From Hoeflea sp. (GTDB lineage: Bacteria > Pseudomonadota > Alphaproteobacteria > Rhizobiales > Rhizobiaceae), in contig JAHRFE010000013.1 in NCBI GenBank assembly GCA_019084245.1, forward strand, positions 124,001 to 188,000: 64,000 nucleotides of DNA, in the 5' to 3' direction. Below, one piece after another: positions 32,301-40,956 of this stretch. The first letter of the stretch is position 1. Each line of letters begins with the position of its first letter. Below the pieces are notes generated by a model. The model ran no database searches. It was not told where the DNA came from and saw only the letters and a list, made by a program, of their open reading frames with translations. The position numbers and the translations under genes are program-made.

Positions 32301-33303
32301 GGCGAAACCGGTGTGGGATCCGGCCTCGCGGCGGGTCACCGGCTACGAGATCATCCCGATGGCCAAGATGAAGCGGCCGCGGGTCGACGTGACGCTCAGG
32401 ATCTCCGGCTTCTTCCGCGATGCCTTCCCCGACCAGATCGCGCTGTTTGACCGCGCCGCGCGCGCGGTGGCGGCGCTGGACGAGGACGAGGGCGACAATC
32501 CGCTGGCGGCGCGGGCGCGGACCGAGACCGCCGGGCTGATCGCCAGCGGGTCCTCTCCCGAAGAGGCCGCGCGGCAGGCGTCGTTCCGGGTGTTCGGCTC
32601 CAAGCCCGGGGCTTATGGCGCAGGCCTGCAGGCGCTGATGGACGAGGGTGGATGGACAGACCGTGGCGACCTGGCGGAGGCCTTTGTCGTCTGGGGCGGC
32701 TATGCCTATGGTGCGGGCGAGGAGGGGCAGGCGGCGCACGCGCTGTTCGAGCAGCGGCTCTCGACAGTGGAAGCCGTGGTGCAGAACCAGGACAACCGCG
32801 AACATGATTTGCTCGATTCGGACGACTATTACCAGTTCGAGGGCGGCATGACGGCGGCGGTGGAAGCCGCGCGCGGCACGCGTCCGGCGGTCTATCACAA
32901 TGACCATTCGCGGCCCGAGCGCCCGGTGATCCGCTCGCTGGAAGAAGAGATCGCCCGCGTCGTGCGCGGCCGCGCCGTCAATCCGAAATGGATCGACGGC
33001 GTCAAGCGCCACGGCTACAAGGGCGCCTTCGAAATGGCGGCGACAGTGGACTATCTGTTTGCCTTTGCTGCGACCACGGGGGCGGTACGCGACGCCCATT
33101 TCGAGGCAGTCTACCAGGCTTACCTCCAGGACGAGGACACGCTCGCCTTCCTGCGCGAGAAAAACCCGGATGCGCTTCAGGAGATGGCGGAGAAATTCGA
33201 CGAAGCAATCGAGCGCGGACTGTGGACGCCGAAATCGAATTCGGCCAAATACGCACTGGCCAGACTGGCCGGCGGCTTGCCGGACCCAAAGGAAACAACA
33301 TGA
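29368..33303 (+). CDS. cobN: Cobaltochelatase large subunit CobN, carrying an in-frame palindromic insertion
   Basis: This 1311-residue CobN inserts cobalt into hydrogenobyrinic acid a,c-diamide together with CobS and CobT (not in this window). Conserved blocks include IVHMGKHGNLEWLPGKA, the PFIVNDPGEGTQAKRR segment and TSMALTAWGTSNMRTGGDD. Residues about 736-790 are encoded by a 164-bp palindromic element (31573-31736) that keeps the frame open; the resulting Pro/Gly/Ser-rich loop (SPTPPHKGEG, later SPSPLWGGVGEG) is foreign to the family and accounts for much of the excess length. The stop overlaps the next ATG (ATGA). Confidence 0.95.
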   Translation: MHLLVAQKGSLSDGDEAVDLGQTPGDILFLSAADTELASIAAARQTAGRMAWRLASLSDLKHPMSVDTFVVQMAPKARLVIVRALGGASYFSYALESLYAASVTHGFKIAALPGDDRPDPGLDTLSTLDKASREQIWAYLIEGGAENARALIDYAEALMTGEEQPGPAAPLLKAGLWHPGTSNPALTDLRKDWIAEAPVAAVCFYRALVQSGQTAPVAALCDALREQGVNALPVFVSSLKDPVSIGTIEAIFTDAAPDVVINATGFAVSSPGGRIRGTVLESTGAPVLQAVFAGGGRDAWAASHQGLTSRDLAMHVALPEVDGRVLSRAVSFKSAARFDVTVQANIVTHAPEPDRVAFVAELAARWARLRRTAPNDRRVAIILANYPNRDGRIANGVGLDTPAGTVEVLRAMQAAGYETGALPADGDALVTALKAGPTNARKPDRAGGVLLPMDDYISFFESLDPSIQDAVTARWGAPEADPFHRDGAFHLALLRYGNVVAGIQPARGYNIDPKASYHAPDLVPPHGYFAFYAWLRGGFDAHAIVHMGKHGNLEWLPGKALALSRACYPEAVLGAIPHVYPFIVNDPGEGTQAKRRTSAVIIDHLTPPLTRAESYGPLKHLEALVDEYYEASGHDPRRLKLLKGQILDLVRDIGLDQDAGIAPGDEDDLALEKLDAWLCDLKEMQIRDGLHIFGKSPEGGLLTDLVVALARIKRGEGAGEDSLHRAIARDAGVSKKDPSPTPPHKGEGLGSAGVAPSEKSIDNVKSGSPAERVRPGSPSPLWGGVGEGSLPAKDEPSVFDPLDCAMADPWAGSKPPELQHVSTDPWRTNGDTVERIELLAIELVSGRTPVPDNWVDTRAVMEDIDLRLKPSVQDCGAAELAGLLTALDGRFVAPGPSGAPTRGRPDVLPTGRNFYSVDSRAVPTPAAWELGQKSAELLVTRHIQDHGEWPTSMALTAWGTSNMRTGGDDIAQALALIGAKPVWDPASRRVTGYEIIPMAKMKRPRVDVTLRISGFFRDAFPDQIALFDRAARAVAALDEDEGDNPLAARARTETAGLIASGSSPEEAARQASFRVFGSKPGAYGAGLQALMDEGGWTDRGDLAEAFVVWGGYAYGAGEEGQAAHALFEQRLSTVEAVVQNQDNREHDLLDSDDYYQFEGGMTAAVEAARGTRPAVYHNDHSRPERPVIRSLEEEIARVVRGRAVNPKWIDGVKRHGYKGAFEMAATVDYLFAFAATTGAVRDAHFEAVYQAYLQDEDTLAFLREKNPDALQEMAEKFDEAIERGLWTPKSNSAKYALARLAGGLPDPKETT
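31573..31736. repeat. C/G-rich palindromic element inserted within cobN
   Basis: Two arms of 41 bases (31573-31613 and 31696-31736) are perfect inverted copies, each itself containing CCCCTCCCC and GGGGGAGGGG blocks. The 82-bp core is unique within the window. A related element lies at 40957-41078. Confidence 0.95.
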
Positions 33304-33734
33304 CAATCAAGATTATAGATGTTGACGGCAGCGACGGCATTTTCGCCAACATTGTTGAAACCCTCATCGACGCGACCGCCGCCAAGCTGGGCTATCCGTT
33401 CGATCCGGTTCCGTTTCAGATCAAGGCAGTCAATGCCGATGGCAGCCTCGCAGGCGGGCTGGTGGCCTATACAGTGCAGAAATGGCTGTTCATCAAGCTC
33501 TTGGGCGTGACTGAGGCCGCGCGCGGTGGCGGCATTGGCCGTGCCCTTCTCGCGCGCGCCGAAGCCCATGCACGGCAGGCAGGGCTGGTCGGCGTCTATC
33601 TCGACACGTTCGAGTTCCAGGCGCCGCGCTTTTACCAGGAATTGGGCTATACTGAATGCGGGCGGTTGCCGGCCATTGGCGGCGCGCCGCAGCGGATCTG
33701 GTTCGCCAAGACCCTTGACGCGCCGGAGCAGTGA
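33300..33734 (+). CDS. GNAT-family N-acetyltransferase
   Basis: The 144-residue protein has a GNAT fold, with the acetyl-CoA loop A-R-G-G-G-I-G-R-A-L-L (motif A) and the C-terminal FYQELGYTECGRLP. The ATG overlaps the cobN stop. Its substrate is unknown; GNAT genes at this place in cob operons are not known pathway enzymes, so it may simply be co-transcribed under cobalamin control. Confidence 0.88.
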   Translation: MTIKIIDVDGSDGIFANIVETLIDATAAKLGYPFDPVPFQIKAVNADGSLAGGLVAYTVQKWLFIKLLGVTEAARGGGIGRALLARAEAHARQAGLVGVYLDTFEFQAPRFYQELGYTECGRLPAIGGAPQRIWFAKTLDAPEQ

Positions 33735-33756
33735 CAGGCCCAGGCGAGGGGCATGA

Positions 33757-34440
33757 ATGCAGGTCAGGATGGATGATCAACAGGATGGACAGGCAATGAG
33801 CGAACGCGGAAAAATCACCGACGGCATGAGCGAGGAAGATCTCAACGCCCGCCATGCCGACAAGATGGCGAAGAAGAAGGCGGCGCGCGAGAAGATCATG
33901 GCCACCAAGACCGGCGAGAAGGGTCTGGTGATCGTCCACACCGGCAAGGGCAAGGGCAAGTCATCGGCCGCCTTCGGCATGATCTTCCGCCACATCGCCC
34001 ACGGCAAGCCGTGTGCCGTCGTGCAGTTCATCAAGGGCGCGATGTCGACGGGCGAACGCGACCTGATCCTCAAGCATTTTTCCGATATCTGCCAGTTCCA
34101 CACCATGGGCGAGGGCTTCACCTGGGAGACCCAGGACAAGGCCCGCGACATCGAGATGGCGCAGGCCGCCTGGGAGAAGGCCAAGGAGATGATCCGCGAC
34201 GAGCGCAACTCGATGGTGCTTTTGGACGAGATCAACATCGCCATCCGCTACGACTATCTCGACGTGAACGACGTCATCGCCTTCCTTGAGGCCGAAAAGC
34301 CCGCCATGACCCATGTCGTGCTCACCGGCCGCAACGCCAAGGACGAGCTGATCGAGTTCGCCGACCTTGTCACCGAGATGGAAATGATCAAGCATCCGTT
34401 CCGGTCAGGCGTCAAGGCGCAGATCGGGGTGGAATTTTAA
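33757..34440 (+). CDS. cobO: Cob(I)yrinic acid a,c-diamide adenosyltransferase
   Basis: CobO/BtuR type, 227 residues if started at ATG 33757 (GAGGG ribosome site 6 bases upstream); ATG 33796 would give the more usual N-terminus MSERGKITDG. The P-loop is V-H-T-G-K-G-K-G-K-S-S, with VLLDEINIAIRYDYL as the Walker B-like strand and VVLTGRNAKDELIE near the end. It attaches the adenosyl group to Co(I) corrinoids. It lies within the riboswitch-led operon. Confidence 0.94.
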   Translation: MQVRMDDQQDGQAMSERGKITDGMSEEDLNARHADKMAKKKAAREKIMATKTGEKGLVIVHTGKGKGKSSAAFGMIFRHIAHGKPCAVVQFIKGAMSTGERDLILKHFSDICQFHTMGEGFTWETQDKARDIEMAQAAWEKAKEMIRDERNSMVLLDEINIAIRYDYLDVNDVIAFLEAEKPAMTHVVLTGRNAKDELIEFADLVTEMEMIKHPFRSGVKAQIGVEF

Positions 34441-34455
34441 GAGCGGGAGCAGGCG

Positions 34456-34887
34456 ATGAGCCTTTCGGCAAGCTGGCAGTTCTGGGCACTGGTGGCGGCG
34501 GTGTTTGCGGCATTGACCGCGATCTTCGCCAAGATCGGCGTCAATGACATCGACAGCGATCTCGCCACCTTCATCCGCACCTGCGTGATCATGCTGGTGC
34601 TCGGCGCGATCCTGACCGCGATGGGCAAGTGGCGGCAGCCGCAGACGATCCCGCTCAAGACCTGGGTCTTCCTCGGCCTGTCAGGGCTCGCCACCGGCGC
34701 CTCGTGGCTCGCCTATTTCCGGGCATTGAAGCTCGGCGATGCGGCGCGGGTGGCGCCGCTCGACAAATTGTCGATCGTGCTGGTGGCGATCTTCGGCGTG
34801 CTGTTTCTGGGCGAACACCTCTCCGCGCTCAACTGGCTCGGCGTGGCGCTGATCGGCGCCGGCGCGATCCTGCTCGCGGTGTTCTAG
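34456..34887 (+). CDS. EamA-type single-domain membrane transporter
   Basis: This 143-residue protein has about five hydrophobic helices and one EamA repeat (FAALTAIFAKIG at the start, VAPLDKLSIVLVAIFGVLFLGE near the end), the length of half-size DMT transporters that work as dimers. It follows cobO by 15 bases and may end the riboswitch operon. Its substrate is unknown; an export or corrinoid-precursor role is speculation. Confidence 0.85.
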   Translation: MSLSASWQFWALVAAVFAALTAIFAKIGVNDIDSDLATFIRTCVIMLVLGAILTAMGKWRQPQTIPLKTWVFLGLSGLATGASWLAYFRALKLGDAARVAPLDKLSIVLVAIFGVLFLGEHLSALNWLGVALIGAGAILLAVF

Positions 34888-34947
34888 GGCCAGGCGCGTT
34901 TAATCGGCCTGTTGCAGGCTTACACGGAATGCGACTTCCGTGCGAGG

Positions 34948-34985
34948 CATGTCACGCTCAATCGATTTCATTTGAGCGTGACATG
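34948..34985. repeat. Long perfect inverted repeat (14-bp arms)
   Basis: The arms CATGTCACGCTCAA and TTGAGCGTGACATG are separated by 10 bases. The repeat lies 60 bases after the EamA-type gene and before the convergent DUF4189 gene. It may stop transcription from either side, although no T-run follows, or it may be a dispersed rhizobial palindrome. Confidence 0.7.
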
Positions 34986-35067
34986 GGTTGTTTCAAAGCA
35001 GTGCGCAGTGCACCCGGCAGAATTTTTTGCGCCGTATCGGGTTCACAGGCCGAGGGGCTGGCGAGAC

Positions 35068-35307
35068 TCAGGAGTCCTCGTCGCATTCGACGATGACGCA
35101 GACGTCGTCGCTGGAGGTGCGTTCCGCGCATTCGTTGAGCGCACGTTCGGCTGCGTCTTCCTGATACTCGAAATTATAGCTGTAGCCGTAGCTGTCGTCT
35201 TCTTCGGCCAGTGCTATGCATCCCCAGGCCATCGCAGGGCTCGCCGAAGCGGCAGCGATGGCTGCAGCGAAGAGGACGGCCAGCATATTCTTTTCATATT
35301 TTTTCAT
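35068..35307 (-). CDS. Secreted DUF4189-like small protein
   Basis: The 79-residue product has a signal peptide about 1-27 (cleaved after AMA). The mature part has WGCIA, a Tyr-rich YGYSYNF stretch, then ERALNEC and CVIVEC, the Cys pattern of DUF4189 proteins. ATG 35307 follows GGAGG; a TTG two codons earlier is discarded. It is highly acidic. The function is not known. Confidence 0.75.
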   Translation of the reverse strand: MKKYEKNMLAVLFAAAIAAASASPAMAWGCIALAEEDDSYGYSYNFEYQEDAAERALNECAERTSSDDVCVIVECDEDS

Positions 35308-35388
35308 GATCAATCCTCCAAGGATGTTTCCAACCGGAGGAAGCTATTCTTTTCCTTGGACAAAACAACGAGAATCTTTGTCGCCGCG

Positions 35389-36174
35389 TCACAGGCCGAA
35401 CCAGACCCGCACCGGATTGGCCGGATCGGAAATCAGCTTCGCCGCCAGCGCCACGCAGGTGATCACCAGCAACGGCTTGATGATCTTCGCGCCGTTCTTC
35501 ATGGCGAGCCGCGATCCGGCCTGGGCGCCCGCGAATTGCGCCACGCCCATCATCAGCCCGATCTTCCAGGAGATGACGCCGACGACCGTGAAGATGGCGA
35601 AGGCGCCGAGATTGGAGGCGAAGTTCAGGAGCTTCGTGTGCGCCGTGGCCTTGAGCAGGCCGTAGCCGCCAAGCGCGACGAAGGCCAGCATGAAGAACGA
35701 GCCCGCACCGGGGCCGAAGACGCCGTCGTAGAAGCCGATCAGCGGTACGATCATCAGTCCGAACAGAAACGGTGACAGCCGCCGGGCGCGGTCGATGTCG
35801 CCCATATTGGGCTTGAGCGCGAAATAGAGCGCGATGGCGACCAGCAGGAACGGCAGGACCGCGCGGAAGACATCGCCGGGGATGACGGTCGCAAGCAGGG
35901 CGCCAAGGGCCGCGCCCGCGGCCGAGAGCACGGCGGATGGCAATTGCGCCTTGAGGTCGACATGGCCCTTGCGCGCATAGGCGAATGTGGCCGACGCCGA
36001 GCCGAACAGGCCCTGCAGCTTGTTGGTGCCGAGCGCCTCGACCGGGGAGAAGCCCGCCAGCAGCAGTGCCGGCACGGCAATCAGCCCGCCGCCACCGGCG
36101 ATCGAATCGACAAACCCCGCCAGGAAGGCCGCCGCAAGCAGCAGCAGGGTGAGCGTCAGTGTCAGGTCTTCCAT
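35389..36174 (-). CDS. TauE/SafE (TSUP) family membrane permease
   Basis: This 261-residue protein has about eight hydrophobic helices and the two TSUP repeats (G-F-V-D-S-I-A-G-G-G-G-L-I near residue 22 and FYDGVFGPGAGSFF near 146). Family members move sulfite, sulfoacetate and other organosulfur anions across the inner membrane. The ligand here is unknown, and it stands alone on its strand. Confidence 0.92.
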   Translation of the reverse strand: MEDLTLTLTLLLLAAAFLAGFVDSIAGGGGLIAVPALLLAGFSPVEALGTNKLQGLFGSASATFAYARKGHVDLKAQLPSAVLSAAGAALGALLATVIPGDVFRAVLPFLLVAIALYFALKPNMGDIDRARRLSPFLFGLMIVPLIGFYDGVFGPGAGSFFMLAFVALGGYGLLKATAHTKLLNFASNLGAFAIFTVVGVISWKIGLMMGVAQFAGAQAGSRLAMKNGAKIIKPLLVITCVALAAKLISDPANPVRVWFGL

Positions 36175-36303
36175 GGATCAGCCTGTAGCGGGGAGGGAAG
36201 GGCGGGACCGTGGCGGGTGCTATGGCATGCGGCGGCGCTCTGGACAATCGTCGGTTGGGGATTACATTCCGTAGGGTCGGGACTGTCCCGACTCGGAGAT
36301 GTG

Positions 36304-37203
36304 ATGCACCGGATCTTTGCGTCGATTGCGCAGATGTTTGAGCGGAACCCGCGTATTTCGGGTGCGCTTGCCGACATTTCCGAAGATCCGGTCGCCCTGG
36401 CCGAGATCCTGGTGCTGTTCCGGATGGTGTTGGCCGATGGCATCGTGCAGCCGTCTCAGCTCCGCGCCTTCGAGCGCATCTGCAACGAACATTTCGGCAT
36501 CGACCCGGCGGACATGCCGGAGCTGCACGCGCTTCTCGATTCGCCAAAGGCGCGGGCCTGCGAGGCCGAGGCCTTCATCCTGCTCAGGCAGCTTGACACG
36601 GAGGCCCGAACCACCCTTCTTGACGGCATGATGCGGATTGCAAACGCCAACGGCACGCGCGATGCGCTCGACGAGCGGCTGATCCGCAGGACGGCGAGCC
36701 TGCTCGGGCTGGACATCGCACACGCGAACCTGCACGGACCGGGCTCCGCAAACCAGAATGTGCAGGAAGAGGACCATCTCATGACCGACGAACCCAAGGC
36801 TTCCCTTTCGCTGACCGACCGGGTGCGGGGCTTTCTCGACCAGCATGCCTCGCTGAACAAGGTGGCGCACGATCCCATGCTCACGGCGGAACTGCTGCTG
36901 CTGGTCCGGATGTCGTTTGCCGACAAGACCGTCGCGCCGGCGGAAGCCGATGCCTTTGCCGCGATCTGCACCCGGCTCCTTGGGCTGAATGGCGATGAAC
37001 TCACCGACATTCTGAAATACCTCAATGATTTCAGCTATGAGACCACGGATGCGCAGGCAGCCCAAATGCTGGCCGGGCTCGGGGAGGACCGCAAGCGCGA
37101 AATCCTCGATCACCTCGCCACTGTGGCGCGGGCCGACGGCGAGGTCACCGACCGCGAGCGGCGGCTGCTTGAGGCCACGGCGCGCCGGTTCGGCTTCGCC
37201 TGA
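36304..37203 (+). CDS. Tandem TerB-like protein
   Basis: The 299-residue protein has two TerB-type helical domains: about 25-145 (LFRMVLADGIVQPSQLRAFERI) and about 180-295 (LLVRMSFADKTVAPAEADAFAAI, ending LATVARADGEVTDRERRLL). Acidic ADG motifs repeat, as in tellurite-resistance TerB, which binds metal. ATG 36304 has GGAG upstream. A second ATG at 36781, at the domain boundary, also has a GA-rich ribosome-like site, so a short form with only the second domain is possible. Confidence 0.8.
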   Translation: MHRIFASIAQMFERNPRISGALADISEDPVALAEILVLFRMVLADGIVQPSQLRAFERICNEHFGIDPADMPELHALLDSPKARACEAEAFILLRQLDTEARTTLLDGMMRIANANGTRDALDERLIRRTASLLGLDIAHANLHGPGSANQNVQEEDHLMTDEPKASLSLTDRVRGFLDQHASLNKVAHDPMLTAELLLLVRMSFADKTVAPAEADAFAAICTRLLGLNGDELTDILKYLNDFSYETTDAQAAQMLAGLGEDRKREILDHLATVARADGEVTDRERRLLEATARRFGFA

Positions 37204-37473
37204 GGCGGGTTGAAGCCCCGCGATATCAGGCTTGACGCAGATCGGCGCGGCAGTGGCGCAATCGGCGTTTGACCTTAAAAAGCCGAACGCCTAAGACAGG
37301 CGCAAGTGCGACGGCGCCTGATGACAGGCTGAGAGATATTCCGGTGCGGCCGACTTATTTCAAGGGCCAAATCCGGAGCTGTCCAGTTCGGTAAGACGGA
37401 TGCTGCCTTCAGGCGGTGCTCCGGTCATCCGGCGTATCGTGCTGTTGTTGTCACGTTGTCCGGAGGTTCCCCG

Positions 37474-37713
37474 ATGCGCACACTAGTCCTTTCTCTCCTT
37501 GCCGTGGTTTCGGGGGCGCAGAGCGCTTTTGCCCATGCTGGCCATGTCGGCGATCTGGCGGGGCATTCCCATTGGCTGGGCTGGGCCGCAGCTGCCGCCG
37601 CCGGCGCGATTGCCGCCTGGGCGATCAAGCGCAGGACCAAGGCCAAGGACACAGGCAATTCCAAGCCTGAAGCGGCCGGCGCGGAAGCCCGTCCTGAAGC
37701 CGCGGAGGCCTGA
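37474..37713 (+). CDS. Small His-rich membrane protein (DUF6732-like)
   Basis: The 79-residue product has a signal peptide about 1-20 (ending AFA), followed by H-A-G-H-V-G-D-L-A-G-H-S-H-W, one membrane helix (WAAAAAAGAIAAW) and a charged tail. ATG 37474 follows GGAGG. Three bases separate it from cbiX, and the His-rich stretch outside the membrane suggests a metal (cobalt) role, inferred from position. Confidence 0.75.
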   Translation: MRTLVLSLLAVVSGAQSAFAHAGHVGDLAGHSHWLGWAAAAAAGAIAAWAIKRRTKAKDTGNSKPEAAGAEARPEAAEA

Positions 37714-37716
37714 GCA

Positions 37717-38997
37717 ATGAGCACGTCCGGAATCCCCGCCAACACCGGCATCATGGTCTGCGGCCATGGCAGCCGCAACCAGAACGCAGCGAAGGAATTC
37801 GCCACCGTGGCCGAGGGGCTGAAGGCCCGCTATCCCGACATCCCGGTGGAATACGGCTATCTCGAATTCTGCAACCCGGTGATCTCCGAAGGGCTCGATA
37901 GGCTGCGCGCCAAGGGCGTCACGCGGGTGCTGGCGGTGCCGGGCATGCTGTTTGCCGCGGGCCACGCCAAGAACGACATTCCCTCGGTGCTCAACACCTA
38001 CCAGGCCCAGAACCCCGGCACCGTGATCAATTACGGCCGCGAACTCGGCATCGATCTGAAGATGATCCGGGCGGCGGGCGCGCGCATCCAGGCATCGATT
38101 GACGCGGCCAATGCCGCCCGAGGCGAGGTGGCACTGCACGACACGCTGCTGATGGTGGTGGGCCGCGGCTCGTCCGATCCCGACGCCAATTCCAATGTGT
38201 CGAAAGTCATGCGGATGCTGTGGGAGGGGTTTGGCTTCGGCTGGGCCGAGACCTGCTATTCGGGCGTTACCTTCCCGCTGGTCGGCCCGGGGCTCAGCCA
38301 CGCGGCGAAGCTCGGCTACAAGCGCATCATCGTGTTTCCCTATTTCCTGTTCACCGGCGTGCTGGTCAAGAGGATCTATTCCGAGACCGATGCGGTGGCG
38401 GCCGATCATCCGGAGATCCAGTTCGTCAAGGCATCCTATCTCAGCGACCATCCGCTGGTGCTCGACACCTTCCAGGACCGGGTGCAGGAGATTGTCGACG
38501 GCCAGGCGCTGATGAACTGCCAGATGTGCAAATACCGCGAGCAGGTGCTGGGCTTCGAGGCCGAGGTCGGGCTGCCGCAGGCAAGCCATCACCACCATGT
38601 CGAGGGCATCGGCGGCGGCCTTGAGAACTGCCCCTGCAAGGGCGATTGCGACGCCTCCTGCCGGGACGAGGATTTTTGCAAGCAGCACGGTCTGCCCTGG
38701 ACGCCGGTGCACAGCCACGCAAGTCCCGCGCAGCTCGAGCCGGTGCATGATCATTCCCATGGTCACGACCACCCTCACGATGGTGACCATTCCCATGACG
38801 GGCACAGCCATGGTCACGATCACGGTCATGGGCACGATCATGGGCACGACCATAATCATGATGGGCACGCGCACAGCCATGATCACCCGCACGATCACAG
38901 TCATGACCATGGCCATTCCCATGATCATCACCATCATCCCTATCCGCACGCCGACCATCCTCATGGTCCGCGGTCGATGGACAAGAAGAAGGGCTGA
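37717..38997 (+). CDS. cbiX: CbiX-type sirohydrochlorin cobaltochelatase with His-rich tail
   Basis: This 426-residue protein has two CbiX domains (about 10-120 with M-V-C-G-H-G-S-R, and about 135-250 with VVGRGSSDPD). These are followed by a Cys motif M-N-C-Q-M-C (266-271), as in the long CbiX of Bacillus megaterium that carries a [4Fe-4S] cluster, further Cys (ENCPCKGDC), and a ~85-residue tail of repeated His-Asp and His-Gly-His. It inserts cobalt early in the pathway, which is unexpected beside CobN. Alternatively it stores or delivers cobalt. Confidence 0.92.
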   Translation: MSTSGIPANTGIMVCGHGSRNQNAAKEFATVAEGLKARYPDIPVEYGYLEFCNPVISEGLDRLRAKGVTRVLAVPGMLFAAGHAKNDIPSVLNTYQAQNPGTVINYGRELGIDLKMIRAAGARIQASIDAANAARGEVALHDTLLMVVGRGSSDPDANSNVSKVMRMLWEGFGFGWAETCYSGVTFPLVGPGLSHAAKLGYKRIIVFPYFLFTGVLVKRIYSETDAVAADHPEIQFVKASYLSDHPLVLDTFQDRVQEIVDGQALMNCQMCKYREQVLGFEAEVGLPQASHHHHVEGIGGGLENCPCKGDCDASCRDEDFCKQHGLPWTPVHSHASPAQLEPVHDHSHGHDHPHDGDHSHDGHSHGHDHGHGHDHGHDHNHDGHAHSHDHPHDHSHDHGHSHDHHHHPYPHADHPHGPRSMDKKKG

Positions 38998-39000
38998 GGC

Positions 39001-39642
39001 ATGACGGCCTCCGCCCCCATCCGCGATCCGGCCGAGATCTATCGGCGCTCCTTCGCCATCATCCGCGCCGAGGCCGATCTCGCGCGCTTCGATGCAGCGT
39101 CTGAAGAGGTGGTGGTGCGGATGATCCATGCCTGCGGCATGGTGGACCTGGCGGGTGACATCGTCGTCTCGGATCACTTCGCTGAGGCTGCACGCGCTGC
39201 GCTCATGGCCGGCGCGCCGGTGCTCTGCGACGCGGAGATGGTCCGCCACGGAATCATCGCGCGGCTGATGCCAAAGGCCAACGATGTGTTGTGCCTGCTC
39301 AATGAGCCGGAAGTCCGCGAGATCGCCGCGCGCGATGCGACGACGCGGTCGGCGGCCCAGGTCGATCTCTGGGCAGATCGCATGGATGGCGCTGTGATCG
39401 CCATCGGCAATGCGCCCACCGCACTCTACCGGCTGCTTGAGTTGATCGACGCCGGCGCGCCGCGGCCCGCCGCCATCATCGGCGTGCCGGTCGGGTTTGT
39501 CGGCGCCGAGGAAAGCAAGGATGCACTGATCGCCGATTCCCGGGGCGTCGCATTCCTGGCCGTCCGCGGCCGGCGCGGCGGCAGCGCGCTCGCAAGTTCC
39601 GCCGTCAATGCGCTTGCCGGGGGGCTCGAAGGCCATGGCTGA
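39001..39642 (+). CDS. cobH: Precorrin-8X methylmutase
   Basis: This 213-residue CobH moves the C11 methyl to C12 to give hydrogenobyrinic acid. The catalytic His lies in V-R-M-I-H-A-C-G-M near residue 43, and [13 protein letters not shown] is a family block. It starts 3 bases after cbiX and overlaps the cobL start by 8 bases. Confidence 0.95.
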   Translation: MTASAPIRDPAEIYRRSFAIIRAEADLARFDAASEEVVVRMIHACGMVDLAGDIVVSDHFAEAARAALMAGAPVLCDAEMVRHGIIARLMPKANDVLCLLNEPEVREIAARDATTRSAAQVDLWADRMDGAVIAIGNAPTALYRLLELIDAGAPRPAAIIGVPVGFVGAEESKDALIADSRGVAFLAVRGRRGGSALASSAVNALAGGLEGHG

Positions 39643-40861
39643 CACTGCCTGGCTCACCATCCTCGGCATCGGCGACAACGGGCTCGACAGCCTGACCCCG
39701 CCGGCCCGCGCGCTGTTCGAGGCGTCCGAGACGATCATTGCGCCCGAGCGGGTGCTGGCGCGGATCGATTGCGGAGGGCGCGAGACCATCCCCTGGACCT
39801 TCGGCATCAAGGAAACCATCGCTTATCTGATGGCGCGGCGCGGCCGGCCCACGACCATTCTCGCCACCGGCGACCCGATGTTCTATGGCGTCGGGGCGAC
39901 GCTGATGCGCTCTCTCGACACCGCCGAGATGCGGGTGATCCCGTCACCCTCGGCGTTCTCGCTCGCCGCCGCCCGGCTCGGCTGGGCGCTGCAGGATGTG
40001 GCGATGATCTCGCTGCATGGCCGCTCGGTGCATGGGCTGGCGTCGCATGTGCAGCCGGGCGCGCGCATCATCGCGCTGACGTCGACCGGCCGCACCGTGA
40101 TCGAGGCGGCACAGATCCTGAGCGCGCGCGGCTACGGCCGGTCCGAGATGCAGGTGCTCGAACATATCGGCGGGCCCGCAGAACGCATCAAGGTGCTGCG
40201 GGCCGACCGGATCGCCGCCGACAAGCCAAGCTTTGCCGATTTCAACACGCTGGCGATTGAGTGCGTGGCGGAGCCGGGCGCGGTGCTGTTGCCGGCCGTG
40301 CCCGGATTGCAGGACGAAGCCTTCGAGCATGACGGGCAACTGACCAAGCGCGAGGTGCGGGCGGTGACGCTCGCCCGGCTCGGTCCGGTGCCGGGCGGGC
40401 TGTTGTGGGATGTCGGCGCAGGCTGCGGCTCGATCGGCATCGAATGGATGCGCGCAGCCCGCGGCGCCCGCGCCATCGCCATTGAATCGAGCGAGAGCCG
40501 CCGGACCATGACGGCGCACAACGCCATCGTGCTCGGCGCGCCTGGCCTCGATATCGTCGCTGGCGCGGCGCCCGCAGCCCTTGCCGACCTCGCCATGCCT
40601 GACGCGGTGTTCATCGGCGGCGGCATTTCCCATGATGGCGTCTTCGAAGCTGCCTGGGAAGCGCTCAGGCCCTCGGGCCGGCTTGTCGCCAATGCCGTGA
40701 CCGTGGAGGGCGAGGCCCGGCTGTTCGCCCTGCAATCGGTCCACGGCGGCGAATTGATCCGCCTGCAGGTCAACCGCGCCGAACCCGTCGGCCGCTACCT
40801 CGGCTGGAAGCCGCTGATGCCGGTGACGATCTGGTCGGTGACGAAGGACGGATCCTTATGA
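39635..40861 (+). CDS. cobL: Precorrin-6Y C5,15-methyltransferase (CbiE-CbiT fusion)
   Basis: This 408-residue CobL has an N-terminal CbiE methyltransferase (about 1-205; [11 protein letters not shown]) and a C-terminal CbiT decarboxylating methyltransferase (about 235-400; [13 protein letters not shown]). ATG 39635 overlaps the cobH end. It carries out the two methylations at C5 and C15 and loss of the acetate carboxyl at C12. A palindromic element follows before cobI. Confidence 0.95.
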   Translation: MADTAWLTILGIGDNGLDSLTPPARALFEASETIIAPERVLARIDCGGRETIPWTFGIKETIAYLMARRGRPTTILATGDPMFYGVGATLMRSLDTAEMRVIPSPSAFSLAAARLGWALQDVAMISLHGRSVHGLASHVQPGARIIALTSTGRTVIEAAQILSARGYGRSEMQVLEHIGGPAERIKVLRADRIAADKPSFADFNTLAIECVAEPGAVLLPAVPGLQDEAFEHDGQLTKREVRAVTLARLGPVPGGLLWDVGAGCGSIGIEWMRAARGARAIAIESSESRRTMTAHNAIVLGAPGLDIVAGAAPAALADLAMPDAVFIGGGISHDGVFEAAWEALRPSGRLVANAVTVEGEARLFALQSVHGGELIRLQVNRAEPVGRYLGWKPLMPVTIWSVTKDGSL

Positions 40862-40956
40862 TCTCTTGCTTCAATGACTTCGCAGTTCTGTGCCCGTGGC
40901 CTACCCGCGCCCCAACCCAGCCGGGGCGAGCCACGGGTCTCGCCCGTCCTTCGGAC

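Noticed and set aside
37247-37260. CAGTGGC as the core of a minus-strand cobalamin riboswitch
   Set aside because: No GGGAA, ACTGT or B12 box in the expected order, and no suitable gene follows on that strand.
38745-38990. Tandem DNA repeat or CRISPR-like array in cbiX
   Set aside because: It is the coding sequence of a His-Asp/His-Gly tail; there are no unique spacers and the reading frame is maintained.
37483-39819. 778-codon minus-strand open frame across cbiX-cobH
   Set aside because: Composition follows the His-repeat antisense and the codon periodicity of cbiX and cobH; no motif.
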